This document shows positions 42,642 through 51,373 of a DNA stretch of 64,000 bases, piece after piece. This stretch comes from Polyangium sp. y55x31 (lineage in GTDB: Bacteria; Myxococcota_A; Polyangia; Polyangiales; Polyangiaceae): NCBI RefSeq assembly GCF_029946505.1, contig NZ_JARZHG010000056.1, forward strand, positions 1 through 64,000, written 5' to 3'. The number at the start of each line of letters is the position of its first letter. Position 1 is the stretch's first letter. The translations under genes and the position numbers were made by a program. The notes beneath the pieces were generated by a model. The model was not told where the DNA came from, made no database searches, and saw only the letters and a list, made by a program, of their open reading frames with translations.

Positions 42642-42727
42642 CGGTCTTCACGCGCGGCCCGCGATCCGCCGGGACCGAGTCGCCGCGCTTCCTTTCCGCG
42701 CGGCGCCTCATTATCCTCCGCGGACAC

Positions 42728-43198
42728 GTGGACGTCGCCGAACGCATCGAGAAGCTCAGCAAGGTGCCCCTGTTCGAGGGGCTCACCACCCAGGCGCTCG
42801 AGCTGATCTCGCGCGTCGCAAACGAGGAGTCCCACGCGCTCGGGACGAAGATCTTCCAGCACGGAGATCCGGGCGACAAGCTCTACATCATCATCGAAGG
42901 CAAGGTGCGCATCAGCCGCGAGGTGCCCGGCATGGGCGAGGAGGCGCTCGCGGTGCTCGGGCCGGGCTCGGTCTTCGGCGAGATGAGCCTGCTCGACGAG
43001 GCGCCGCGCTCGGCCGACGCCCGCGTCCACGAGCGCTGCCGCCTGCTCACGGTGCCCAAGGACGCCTTCGAGGACCTCCTCTTCCTGCACAAGGACCTCG
43101 CCTACGAGGTTCTCTGGAGCTTCGTTCGGATGCTGACGCAACGGCTCCGCGAGACGAACGACAAGCTCACGTTCCTCACGGTCACGGGCAAATTCTGA
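42728..43198 (+). CDS. Stand-alone cyclic-nucleotide-binding domain protein
   Basis: The GTG at 42728 starts a 156-residue protein that is almost entirely one CRP-type beta-roll. GTKIFQHGDPGDKLYIIIEGKV and the phosphate-binding cassette FGEMSLLDEAPRSADA are clear, with the Arg that contacts the cyclic phosphate. There is no DNA-binding helix-turn-helix, so it is a sensor or regulatory subunit rather than a transcription factor. It follows the TonB-like gene by 86 bases. Confidence 0.87.
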   Translation: MDVAERIEKLSKVPLFEGLTTQALELISRVANEESHALGTKIFQHGDPGDKLYIIIEGKVRISREVPGMGEEALAVLGPGSVFGEMSLLDEAPRSADARVHERCRLLTVPKDAFEDLLFLHKDLAYEVLWSFVRMLTQRLRETNDKLTFLTVTGKF

Positions 43199-43272
43199 CG
43201 GCGAAGGCGCGAGTTTCGCGCCGAGGACTTCCGTCCGCGCGGCCGTGTCGTGTAGTGTCTGGCCTAGACAAC

Positions 43273-44001
43273 ATGGCTGCCAAGAAACACCTCGCTCTCG
43301 CCTTCGTTCTTGCCCTTTCGGGCGTCGCCGCGGCCTGCGGCGGCGGTTCGACGCCTCCGCCCGACACCGCCAACGATCAGAAGACGGACGGGACCACGAC
43401 CGACAAGCCCGCCGACACGGGCGGCGCCACCGACGCGAAGCCCGAAGGCGGTGACGCGAAGCCCGCCGGCGACGCGAAGCCCGAAGGCACGGGCACGGGC
43501 GGGACGGCCGCGACGCCTCCGGCTCCCTCCGGCAAGCCGTCGACGAACATCCGTCAGAGCCAGATGCTCGAGGACATCAAGAAGATCGGCCTCGCCCCGG
43601 ACAAGCTCCAGGACCTGCCGAAGATCGCCCTCGCGCAGAAGAAGAAGCTGATGCCGCTCTTCCAGAAGGCGCTCGGCTACAAGGACTGCAACGGGTGCCA
43701 CGTCGAGGGCGACTACAAGGCCGAGACGCGCAACATCAAGGTGACGCGCGGCATGTGGAAGAACTTCGTCGTCGCGCTGCGCGACGAGAAGGGCGGCGCG
43801 GTCTTCTGCGACACGTGCCACGACGGCAACGAGCACAACCTCAATCACTCCGACAAGAAGGCGCTCGAGAAGTTCATGGACGAGCAGTACGAGGACAAGC
43901 TCACGCGCGCCGACAAGAAGGACATGGAGTGCGGCACGTGCCACGGTGATCCCTTCGAGGGCGACATCATCACGAAGGTCTGGGGCATCGCGAAGAAGTA
44001 G
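43273..44001 (+). CDS. Triheme c-type cytochrome lipoprotein
   Basis: The ATG at 43273 opens a lipoprotein signal ending in GVAAAC. The 242-residue protein has a Thr/Lys/Pro/Gly-rich linker with DAKPEG repeats. Three CXXCH haem-binding motifs then follow: CNGCH, CDTCH and CGTCH. Extra His residues (NEHNLNHSD) could be distal ligands. It is expected in the periplasm or outer membrane as an electron carrier. No partner oxidase is adjacent. GTG 43255 is a less likely start. Confidence 0.88.
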   Translation: MAAKKHLALAFVLALSGVAAACGGGSTPPPDTANDQKTDGTTTDKPADTGGATDAKPEGGDAKPAGDAKPEGTGTGGTAATPPAPSGKPSTNIRQSQMLEDIKKIGLAPDKLQDLPKIALAQKKKLMPLFQKALGYKDCNGCHVEGDYKAETRNIKVTRGMWKNFVVALRDEKGGAVFCDTCHDGNEHNLNHSDKKALEKFMDEQYEDKLTRADKKDMECGTCHGDPFEGDIITKVWGIAKK

Positions 44002-44023
44002 CGCTCGCCCGCAAGCGCTGTTT
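44000..44023 (+). terminator. Weak hairpin after the cytochrome gene
   Basis: AGCGCT (44000-44005, overlapping the stop codon) pairs with AGCGCT (44014-44019) and is followed by GTTTCC. The stem and T-run are short, so termination is only possible. Confidence 0.3.
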
Positions 44024-44115
44024 CCTCCCGGCCTTTCCGCCCTCTCCACCCCTCCCCGCCCCGCAAAGGCCACCTCGCGTGGCCGGCTCCCGCTTTCGTA
44101 CTAAAGAGACGCCGC

Positions 44116-45582
44116 ATGTGCGGTGTGTTCGGCATCTATGGCCACCCCGAGGCCGCCAACATCACCTACCTCGGGCTGCACGCGTTGCAGCATCGAGGTC
44201 AGGAGGCGGCGGGGATCGTCACGAGCGACGGGGAGCGGCTCACGCCGCACAGGTCGATGGGCCTCGTGCAAGCAGGGTTCTCCCCGACGGATCTCGCGGC
44301 GCTGCGCGGCGACCGAGCGATCGGCCACGTGCGGTACTCGACCGCCGGCGGTTCGCACATCCGCAACGCGCAGCCGTTCGCGGTGGACTACGCGCGCGGC
44401 TCGGTCGCGGTCGGGCACAACGGGAACCTGACGAACTACGAGGCGCTGCGTGATCGACTGGAAGCGCGCGGGAGCATCTTCCAGAGCTCGAGCGACACGG
44501 AGGTGATCGTGCACCTCATCGCCGCGAGCACGCAGGCGACCGTGGAGAGCCGCGTCACCGAGGCGCTCGGGCAAGTCGAGGGCGCGTACTCGATCCTGTT
44601 CCTCACGGAGCGCGAGCTCATCGCCGTGCGTGATCCGATGGGCTTCCGCCCGCTCTGCATGGGGCGGCTGGCGCACGGCGGGGCCGAGGCGGTGGTGATC
44701 GCCAGCGAGCCGACGGCGTTCGATCTGATCGGCGCGACGTACGTGCGAGACATCGAGCCGGGCGAGATGGTGATCGTGGACGCGAACGGGACGCGATCGC
44801 TCCGGCCCTTCGCCCCGCGCGCGCGCAAGCTCTGCATCTTCGAGCACGTGTACTTCGCGCGGCCCGACTCGCTCATCGAAGGCGCGAGCGTGTACGAGGT
44901 GCGCAAGGCACTCGGGCGCAAGCTCGCCGAGGAGGCGCCTGTCCCGGGCGGGAATGCGGCCGGCGACGTCGTGGTGGTGCCCGTGCCCGACTCGGGGGTG
45001 CCCGCGGCCGTGGGTTTTGCCGAGCGCGCCGGCGCGCCCTTCGAGATGGGCTTGATCCGCAGCCACTACGTGGGCCGGACGTTCATCGAGCCGCAGCAGT
45101 CGATCCGGCACTTCGGGGTGCGGCTGAAGCTCAGTCCGAACCGCGCGGCGCTCGCGAACAAGCGCGTCGTGATCGTGGACGACTCGATCGTCCGGGGCAC
45201 GACGAGCCGCAAGATCGTGAAGATGGTGCGCGACGCCGGGGCACGCGAGGTGCACCTCCGGATCTCGAGCCCGCCGACGCGCTGGCCCTGCTTCTACGGG
45301 ATCGACACGCCGACGCGCGCCGAGCTCATCGCCGCCACGCACACCGAGGGCGAAATCTGCAAGTACGTGACCGCGGACTCGCTCGGATACCTGTCGCTCG
45401 AAGGGCTCATCACGTCGGTGCGGAACAGCGAGCAGAACGGGGCGTCGCCGAACGGGCCGGCCTCGCCGAGCAGCGGGGGAGCGGCCGAGAACGGATACTG
45501 CGCCGCCTGTTTCTCGGGCACCTACCCGGTGCCGTTCAACCCGAGCCCGAAATCGAGGCATTTGCGCCTCGTGCACGGCTAG
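44116..45582 (+). CDS. purF: Amidophosphoribosyltransferase
   Basis: The 488-residue protein starts Met-Cys, so Cys2 becomes the N-terminal glutaminase nucleophile. The glutaminase domain (about 1-240) has [21 protein letters not shown] and GHNGNLTNY. The transferase domain has the PRPP motif [13 protein letters not shown] (about 352-364). It catalyses the first step of purine synthesis from PRPP and glutamine. The C-terminal Cys-rich end ([11 protein letters not shown]) is common in the family. Gene stands alone. Confidence 0.97.
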   Translation: MCGVFGIYGHPEAANITYLGLHALQHRGQEAAGIVTSDGERLTPHRSMGLVQAGFSPTDLAALRGDRAIGHVRYSTAGGSHIRNAQPFAVDYARGSVAVGHNGNLTNYEALRDRLEARGSIFQSSSDTEVIVHLIAASTQATVESRVTEALGQVEGAYSILFLTERELIAVRDPMGFRPLCMGRLAHGGAEAVVIASEPTAFDLIGATYVRDIEPGEMVIVDANGTRSLRPFAPRARKLCIFEHVYFARPDSLIEGASVYEVRKALGRKLAEEAPVPGGNAAGDVVVVPVPDSGVPAAVGFAERAGAPFEMGLIRSHYVGRTFIEPQQSIRHFGVRLKLSPNRAALANKRVVIVDDSIVRGTTSRKIVKMVRDAGAREVHLRISSPPTRWPCFYGIDTPTRAELIAATHTEGEICKYVTADSLGYLSLEGLITSVRNSEQNGASPNGPASPSSGGAAENGYCAACFSGTYPVPFNPSPKSRHLRLVHG

Positions 45583-45610
45583 CGCGCGCGGGCGTTGACG
45601 ACGCCCGCGC

Positions 45611-46591
45611 ATGCCGAACAATGGTCACCCCATGACGGATCGCCCCTCGAGCTCGAGCGTCGCCCCGCACGATCTGTTCGCCCACGCGCCCGATCGGGTG
45701 TCGGTCTACGAGGTGAGCCCGCGTGACGGCCTGCAGAACGAGGCGGTCGTCGTGCCACTCGAAGCGAAGAAGCAGCTCGTCGCGGCGCTCGTCGCAGCCG
45801 GCGTGAAGCGGCTCGAGATCACGAGCTTCGTGTCGCCGAAGTGGGTGCCGCAGCTCGCCGACGCCGAGGATCTGGCGCGCGAGATGCGGCCGCCCGAGGG
45901 CGTGAGCTTCAGCGCGCTCTGTCCAAACGCGAAAGGGCTCGAGCGCGCGCTCGCCACGGGCCTCGGCGAGATCGCGGTCTTCATGAGCGCGAGCGAGACG
46001 CACAACCAGAAGAACATCAACAAGTCGATCGATCGAACGCTCGGGGTGTTCTCGGAGATCGTGCCGCCGGCGATCGAGGCTGGTCTGCGGGTGCGCGGGT
46101 ACGTGTCGACGGTGTGGGGATGTCCGTACGAGGGCCCGGTGTCCGCGGAGCGGAGCGTCGAGATCACGAAGAAGCTCCTGGATCTCGGCTGCTACCAGGT
46201 GTCGCTCGGCGACACGATCGGCGTGGGGACGCCGAAGCAGACGCGCGACATCGTGCTGCGTTGCCTCGACGCGATGCGGGTGGATCAGTTCGCGCTGCAC
46301 CTGCACGACACGCGCGGGACGGCGCTGGCGAACATCCTCGTCGGGCTCGAGCTCGGGGTGCGTGACTTCGACGCGTCGGTGGGAGGTCTCGGGGGTTGTC
46401 CATACGCGCCGGGCGCCGCGGGGAACGTGGCGACGGAAGACCTCGTGTACATGCTGCACGGGATGGGGATCGAGACAGGGATCGACCTCGACAAACTCAT
46501 CGAGGCGGGCAACGTTGCCGAGCGGGTGCTCGGTCGGCCGCTGCCGGGCAAGGTGCACAAGGCCGGCGCGTTCCGGCGTCGGCCGAGCTGA
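45611..46591 (+). CDS. Hydroxymethylglutaryl-CoA lyase
   Basis: The 326-residue protein (ATG 45632 is an alternative start) has VSVYEVSPRDGLQNE at the N-terminus of the TIM barrel, metal ligands in HLHDTRG, and the diagnostic active-site loop GLGGCPYAPGAAGN with its Cys. It splits HMG-CoA into acetoacetate and acetyl-CoA in leucine breakdown. No other leucine-pathway genes are adjacent. Confidence 0.95.
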   Translation: MPNNGHPMTDRPSSSSVAPHDLFAHAPDRVSVYEVSPRDGLQNEAVVVPLEAKKQLVAALVAAGVKRLEITSFVSPKWVPQLADAEDLAREMRPPEGVSFSALCPNAKGLERALATGLGEIAVFMSASETHNQKNINKSIDRTLGVFSEIVPPAIEAGLRVRGYVSTVWGCPYEGPVSAERSVEITKKLLDLGCYQVSLGDTIGVGTPKQTRDIVLRCLDAMRVDQFALHLHDTRGTALANILVGLELGVRDFDASVGGLGGCPYAPGAAGNVATEDLVYMLHGMGIETGIDLDKLIEAGNVAERVLGRPLPGKVHKAGAFRRRPS

Positions 46592-46681
46592 GCTTGGGCC
46601 GCTGCGCTGGGGCGTTGCCCCAGGCCCCAGCAGGGGCTGTCCGCCCCTGCACCCGGACCAGCGCAAGCGCTGGACTCGGGG

Positions 46682-46712
46682 TCGATGAACTGCGCGATGC
46701 GCAGTTCATCGA
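46682..46712. repeat. 31-nt perfect palindrome, left
   Basis: Arms TCGATGAACTGCGC and GCGCAGTTCATCGA (14 bp each) flank the 3-base centre GAT. It shares the inner GAACTGCGC with the right palindrome. Confidence 0.9.
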
Positions 46713-46818
46713 ACAGGCCAGATCACGACGACCCTGCCAACCAAGACCGCAGCGCTGACGTTTCAACGGGCAACGTGCCGCTGCATGCGACGACCTTCAT
46801 GGTCTTGCCACCGGCCGT

Positions 46819-46849
46819 TGGAAGAACTGCGCATCGCGCAGTTCTTCCA
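46819..46849. repeat. 31-nt perfect palindrome, right
   Basis: Arms TGGAAGAACTGCGC and GCGCAGTTCTTCCA (14 bp each) flank the 3-base centre ATC. Length and inner core match the left palindrome, 137 bases away, while the outer arm bases differ. Confidence 0.9.
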
Positions 46850-46953
46850 CCAAAGGTCCAGGGCTTGCCCTGGTCCGGGTCGAGGGGCGGATAGCCCCCG
46901 CGGGGTCCGGGGCAGCGCCCCGGCGACGCGGCCTCCCCGAGAATCGCCTGTCT

Positions 46954-48579
46954 CTAGGGCACGATGCAGCCGAGCCGTGTGAAGAACACGTGCTGCTGGC
47001 CTTCGCGGTCGTCGCGGAAGAGGATGCCGACGTTGCCGTCGGGGCCGAACGTGGCGATCGGGTAGATGCTGTCCTTCTTGGCGAACGTGACGCGTTGCTC
47101 GGAGCCTGAAGGGTTCAGCTCCTGATCGAGCATGAGTGCGTAGAGCTCGTAGCCGTCGTTCTGGTCGCGATCGTCGGCGTAGACGAGCAGGACGCGATCG
47201 CCGAGGGCCTTGAGGCTCGGGTAACGCGAGCGGAAGGCGCCGGGGTTCGTGAGGGCCTTGGGCTGGACGAGGATGTTCCCGTCCTCGTCGACGACGGCGC
47301 CGTAGATGGCCTTGGGGTTCGCGGTCTTGTCGAACCACGCGACGACGTACCGATCCTGGTTCCAGACGACCGTGGGGTAGACCGAGTCGCTGGTGCCCTG
47401 CGTGAGGGAGACGGCCTGCGATCGCGGCGTGAGATCCTGGTTGAAGACCTGGAACTGGATGAAGTGCTGGAGCGCGTCGCCGGGCGCCCAGGCGACGCCG
47501 ATCGAGGAGAGGCCGGCCGCCATCTGCGGCGCTTCGTTGCCCACGTTGATGGCCTGCGTGAGCTTGACGTTGCCGCCGATCGGAGCGCCGTCGATGGAGA
47601 GGCGCTGCGCGTAGAGGTCGAAGAGGCCGTCACGCTCGTCCTGCCATGCGACGATGAACTCGCCGCCGGTCCAGCCGAGCGAGACGTTGATCGAAAAACC
47701 GTCGGCGAAGGAGAGGCGCGTGTCGGGCAGAACCTTCGCGCCGCTCTCGTCGAGGAGCGTGAAGTACACCTCGTAGTCGCCGCTGCGGCGATCTTGCCAC
47801 GCGATGCCGTACCGATCGCCGACCCACACGATCGGGCCGCCGGCGTTGTCGCCGTTCTGGAAGACGATCGGCGCCTCGGAGCCGAGCGGAACGCCCGTCG
47901 GTGCGAGCATGTTGAGGCGCATCGAGAAGCCGGAGATGGTGCCCGTGTACGCTGCCGCGTACGAGGTGCCGCTCCACGCGAGGCCGCCGGGACCCGCGGG
48001 CGCGATGTCGCCCGAGAGGCGGATGGGCTCGTTGAGGAGCGGGATGTACGCGGCGCCGTCGTCGACGACGCCGTTGCAGTCGTTGTCGACGCCGTCGCAG
48101 ACCTCGGTGCCGCCCGGATACGCGAGCTCGCTCTTGTCGTCGCAGTCGTCGCCGCACGCGTTCGGCTCACCCGGAAGCATGCCGGGACGTGGGCCGCGGA
48201 AGCCGTCGCCGTCGTTGTCGCGTGTCGCGATCTCGTACGTGCACTGCCCCGTCTTCGGGACGCACGCGTCGTCGGTGCAGGGATCGTTGTCGTCGCAGAC
48301 GATGGGCGGGAGGTCGACGCAGAGGCCGCCGTTCCGCGGGGCACCTGCCTCCGCGCCCGCCGCGAGGTCGCAGTAGACGGGCTCGCAGAGGTTCTTGTGG
48401 CCGGGGCAGTCCGAGTCGACGAAACAAGGTGGCTGGGGCGGGCCGACGTCGAGCGGCGTGCGCGCGCCGCAGCCGCTCGCCACGATCCCCGCGGCCACGA
48501 ACGTGCCCGAGAGCGCGGCGAGCGACAGGCCGATCAGGTTTCGTCCGCCGCGCGCCTTCCGCAAACGCTTCACAGGCAT
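46954..48579 (-). CDS. Lipoprotein with MopRFG-type metal-binding motif and beta-propeller-like repeats
   Basis: From ATG 48579 the product is 541 residues. It has a lipoprotein signal (to VASGC) and a Cys-rich part with DNDPCTDDAC. The myxobacterial putative metal-binding motif follows (about 125-165, GDDCDDKSELAYPGGTEVCDG, VDNDCNGVVDDG). About 350 residues of repeats then read LAWSGTSYAAAYT, IVWVGDRYGIAWQDRRSGD and FIVAWQDERDG, likely a beta-propeller. A surface-exposed Ca2+-binding role is inferred. It overlaps the upstream lipoprotein gene by 10 bases. Confidence 0.83.
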   Translation of the reverse strand: MPVKRLRKARGGRNLIGLSLAALSGTFVAAGIVASGCGARTPLDVGPPQPPCFVDSDCPGHKNLCEPVYCDLAAGAEAGAPRNGGLCVDLPPIVCDDNDPCTDDACVPKTGQCTYEIATRDNDGDGFRGPRPGMLPGEPNACGDDCDDKSELAYPGGTEVCDGVDNDCNGVVDDGAAYIPLLNEPIRLSGDIAPAGPGGLAWSGTSYAAAYTGTISGFSMRLNMLAPTGVPLGSEAPIVFQNGDNAGGPIVWVGDRYGIAWQDRRSGDYEVYFTLLDESGAKVLPDTRLSFADGFSINVSLGWTGGEFIVAWQDERDGLFDLYAQRLSIDGAPIGGNVKLTQAINVGNEAPQMAAGLSSIGVAWAPGDALQHFIQFQVFNQDLTPRSQAVSLTQGTSDSVYPTVVWNQDRYVVAWFDKTANPKAIYGAVVDEDGNILVQPKALTNPGAFRSRYPSLKALGDRVLLVYADDRDQNDGYELYALMLDQELNPSGSEQRVTFAKKDSIYPIATFGPDGNVGILFRDDREGQQHVFFTRLGCIVP

Positions 48580-49121
48580 CCGCCGAACCCTTCGACGTCG
48601 ATGGGCTCGCACACGAGGCCGGACGGGCAGCCATCGTTGCCATCGAGTGGACAGAGCTGAACACACTGCGTGCCCGAGCCGGTCACGACACAGGCAAACC
48701 CCGCCGCGCACCAGAGGCCCGTATTGCTGCCGCACGGATCGCCTTGCACGCCGGAGCCCGCGGGCGAGCAGAACGCGCCGTAGATCTCCTGGCCGCAGGG
48801 TTCGTCCGGGTACGAGACGAAGATGAAGCACCCCTCGCCGGGGAAGCAGCCGCTGTTCAGTTGATCGAAGGGATCACACTGGAAGTCCTCGATCGGCGCC
48901 GGCGTGGAGGGGCAGCCGGGATCGATGTACTCGTCGAACGCGTCCTTGCCCGCGTCCCAGACGGGGCCTGTCACCGAGCTGCTCGACGAGTCTCCGCCTT
49001 CGCCGCCGCCCCCGCCCTGGCCCTCTGTCTCCCGCACGATCGAGCTGCCGCACCCGCCGAGACCCGCGGCCGGGACGACGAGGCCAAGCGCGGCGGCCAC
49101 CAAGATAAGCCGCTTCTGCAT
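48570..49121 (-). CDS. Cys-rich lipoprotein
   Basis: The 183-residue protein has a lipoprotein signal ending in GLGGC, a Gly/Ser linker, and about twelve Cys in the mature part (CQCDPFD-like, CFPGEGCFIFVSYPDEPCGQE, LWCAAGFACVV, CPLDGNDGCPSG). The spacing suggests paired disulfides. No named family recognised. It lies upstream of the MopRFG-type lipoprotein gene with a 10-base overlap, so the two are co-expressed. Confidence 0.8.
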   Translation of the reverse strand: MQKRLILVAAALGLVVPAAGLGGCGSSIVRETEGQGGGGGEGGDSSSSSVTGPVWDAGKDAFDEYIDPGCPSTPAPIEDFQCDPFDQLNSGCFPGEGCFIFVSYPDEPCGQEIYGAFCSPAGSGVQGDPCGSNTGLWCAAGFACVVTGSGTQCVQLCPLDGNDGCPSGLVCEPIDVEGFGGCL

Positions 49122-49187
49122 GGCGGAAGCGTAACCGAATTTTTTCGCGCGCGCCGCGAAGACGAGGCGGGATCGGCGCAGAAAAGA

Positions 49188-50012
49188 TCACTTGCGGGCG
49201 ACGGTGACCTTCTTGATGACGGGCGGGTTCTCCGGCTTCTCGCGGACCACGGGAACAGAGGCGATCTTGTGCACGACGTCCACCGGCGCGCACTCGCCGA
49301 AGATCGTGTAGCCGCCGTCGAGGTGGAAGGCCGCCTCATCCGTGATGAAGAACTGCGCGCTGTTCGTGTTCGGCCCGCGGTTCGCCATGCACAACAGGCC
49401 CGGACGATCGTGGTTCGCGTCCTCCCAGATCTCGTCCGGGATCACGTATCCGGCCTCGCCCGTGCCGTTCTTCTTGGCGTCGCCGCCCTGGATCATGAAG
49501 CCCTTGATGATGCGGTGGAAGATCGTGCCGTCGTAGGCGGGCTTCTTCTCCCACTTGCCCTCGGGCGTCTTCCACGGGCGAAGGCCACGCGCGAGGCCGA
49601 CGAAGTTGGCGACGGTGATGGGCGCCTTGTCCTCGAAGAGCGTGCACTCGAGGCTGCCCTGGTCCGTCTCGATCGTGGCCACGAGGCTCTTGCCCGCGGG
49701 CAGGCCTTTCGTGGCGTCGGCGAGCGTCCACTTGCCCTTGATCGGATCGTCCTCGCTCGGCTTGACCTCGGCGACGGGCTTGGCCGAGACCTTCTTTTTC
49801 GTGGGCTTCGGAAGCTGGATGCGGGGCCGGGAGGACTTCTCGGGCTGGCCGGGCGCTTCCTTGGCCTGGGTCTGGGCCTCGGGCTTGCGTTCGGGCGCCG
49901 CCGTGGGCTCGGGAGGGCTCGACTCACAGCCGCTCACGAAGGCGGTGACGACCAGGGCAGAAGCCGCGGCGACGGCGGCGAAAGCGGGACTTTGGATCGA
50001 GGGAAGTTTCAT
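49188..50012 (-). CDS. Cyclophilin-type peptidyl-prolyl isomerase lipoprotein
   Basis: The 274-residue protein has a lipoprotein signal (to FVSGC), a Pro/Lys/Glu-rich linker of about 80 residues, and a cyclophilin domain (about 105-270). The domain has FHRIIKGFMIQGGD, the catalytic Arg region, MANRGPNTNSAQFFI and a final YTIFGECAPVDVV. It speeds proline isomerisation during folding of envelope proteins. Single-domain cyclophilins are usually about 165 residues; the extra is the anchor and linker. Confidence 0.93.
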   Translation of the reverse strand: MKLPSIQSPAFAAVAAASALVVTAFVSGCESSPPEPTAAPERKPEAQTQAKEAPGQPEKSSRPRIQLPKPTKKKVSAKPVAEVKPSEDDPIKGKWTLADATKGLPAGKSLVATIETDQGSLECTLFEDKAPITVANFVGLARGLRPWKTPEGKWEKKPAYDGTIFHRIIKGFMIQGGDAKKNGTGEAGYVIPDEIWEDANHDRPGLLCMANRGPNTNSAQFFITDEAAFHLDGGYTIFGECAPVDVVHKIASVPVVREKPENPPVIKKVTVARK

Positions 50013-50089
50013 AGGAGATCTTTCCCTTGCGGCGAGGCGAGGCGAAGGTCAAGCGCGGGCTCGCATCGTGCTACGAAGGGGCCCGAGCC

Positions 50090-50716
50090 ATGCCCGTCAC
50101 GAAGCTGCGCATCGCCCTGTCGCTCGGGTTTCTGGTCGTGGCCTGCGAGCCGCGCGTGGAGGAGCCGGTACCGCCCTCGCGCGACGTGCGCCCCGAGCCG
50201 ATCGGGCAAGAAGCACAGGCCTCGGAAAGTCGCCCCTCGAAGGCGCGGTGCATCCACCCGACCGAGGACAAACCCAAGCGCACGCTCGCGCAAAAGGGCC
50301 CCGATCCGGCGTGTCCGCCCGACGATCTCGCGAAGCCGCCCGTGCTGCGCGAGGGCAAGGTGGTGTTCACCGACGCGAAGGACGAGACGGTCTCCGTGGA
50401 GATCGCGCAGCGTGATCGAGAGCGCTCCCGCGGGCTCATGTACCGCAAGCACATGGACGAGGAGCGCGGGATGATCTTCGTCTTCGATCGGGACGAGGTG
50501 CACCAGTTCTGGATGCACAACACGTGCATCCCGCTCGACATGTTGTTCGTCGACGCCGACGGGACGATCGTGGGGATCGAGGAGAACACGCCGACGATGA
50601 ACGACTCGACGTTCTCGGTGCCGTGTCCGTCGCGTTACGTGATCGAGGTGAACGCGGGGTACTGCCGGCGGCACGGGGTGCGCGCCGGCCAGAAGGTGCG
50701 TCTGGAAGGGATTTGA
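50090..50716 (+). CDS. DUF192-family lipoprotein
   Basis: ATG 50090 opens a lipoprotein signal (to LVVAC). The 208-residue product has a spacer with a few Cys and a DUF192 domain (about 95-205): RDRERSRGLMYRKHMDEERGM, FWMHNTCIPLDMLFVDADG and VIEVNAGYCRRHGVRAGQKV. DUF192 proteins are small secreted or anchored proteins of unclear function. The start is 77 bases from the divergent cyclophilin gene. Confidence 0.88.
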   Translation: MPVTKLRIALSLGFLVVACEPRVEEPVPPSRDVRPEPIGQEAQASESRPSKARCIHPTEDKPKRTLAQKGPDPACPPDDLAKPPVLREGKVVFTDAKDETVSVEIAQRDRERSRGLMYRKHMDEERGMIFVFDRDEVHQFWMHNTCIPLDMLFVDADGTIVGIEENTPTMNDSTFSVPCPSRYVIEVNAGYCRRHGVRAGQKVRLEGI

Positions 50717-50723
50717 AGGCTCG

Positions 50724-51206
50724 TCAGGGGCACATGTACGTCGCGGCGTCGCAGTCGATCGGGCAATCGACGCAGATGATGCAGTCCTGGTAGGCGACGA
50801 AGTCGTCGATGCCGGCCGAGTAGGTCGAGGCGCAGTTGTCGACGCACGCCGTGTCGCCGGACAAGCAGTCGCCGAGGCAAACGGAGAGGTTGACGCAGCT
50901 CGTGTTGGCGTTGCACGTGTTGTACGCGTTCACGCAGCTCCCCGTGTTCGAGGAGCACTCGGCGCAGTCGCCGCAAACGCCCTTGTTGTCACACGTGCCC
51001 GATCCGCCGCCGACGCCGCCTCCGCTCCCGCCGGAGCCGGAGTTGCTGCTACTCGAGCTCGATCCGGGTCCTGGACCCCCCCAGTCGTCGCCTCCTTCGC
51101 CGCCGCTTCCGCCGAAGCCGCCGCCGGTCGAGCCTTTGGCGCAAGCGAACACGGTGAGCGCGAGAAACGAGCAAGCGACGGCGAAGATCGAACGCGCGGA
51201 CATCAT
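50724..51206 (-). CDS. Cys-rich lipoprotein with Gly/Ser linker
   Basis: ATG 51206 follows AGGAGG on the minus strand with 4 bases between. The 160-residue protein has a lipoprotein signal (to LTVFAC), a Gly/Ser-rich linker (GSSSSSSNSGSGGSGG), and a C-terminal half with many Cys in repeating pairs: CGDCAECSSNTGSC, CNANTSCVNLSVCLGDC, CVDNC, CIICVDC. This is a frequent myxobacterial surface-lipoprotein type of unknown role. Confidence 0.82.
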   Translation of the reverse strand: MMSARSIFAVACSFLALTVFACAKGSTGGGFGGSGGEGGDDWGGPGPGSSSSSSNSGSGGSGGGVGGGSGTCDNKGVCGDCAECSSNTGSCVNAYNTCNANTSCVNLSVCLGDCLSGDTACVDNCASTYSAGIDDFVAYQDCIICVDCPIDCDAATYMCP

Positions 51207-51373
51207 GAATCCTCCTGCCGCGCGATGGGGCGCGGCGCCGGGGTATCGACGAGCCATCGTCGCACGAATTCGAGGAAAAAAGGACGAAGGGGCGAGGCGC
51301 GCGACGGCTTTCGATGCCGGAGCCGGGCGCGGGTCTTGGCACGCTTTTGTTGGTTTCGGTATACGAGGAATGC

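Larger units (their letters stand above)
46601..46931. repeat. Composite inverted-repeat element between convergent genes
   Basis: The arms at about 46601-46675 and 46856-46931 are inverted, imperfect copies of each other (for example GTCCGCCCCTGCACCCGGAC on the left against an inverted copy near 46876-46895). Each arm is built from short GC-rich hairpins such as GGGGCGTTGCCCC. Between them are two perfect 31-nt palindromes and about 100 bases without a gene. It fills most of the 362-bp gap. It could be a MITE-like insertion, a REP-like cluster or a bidirectional terminator. Confidence 0.7.
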
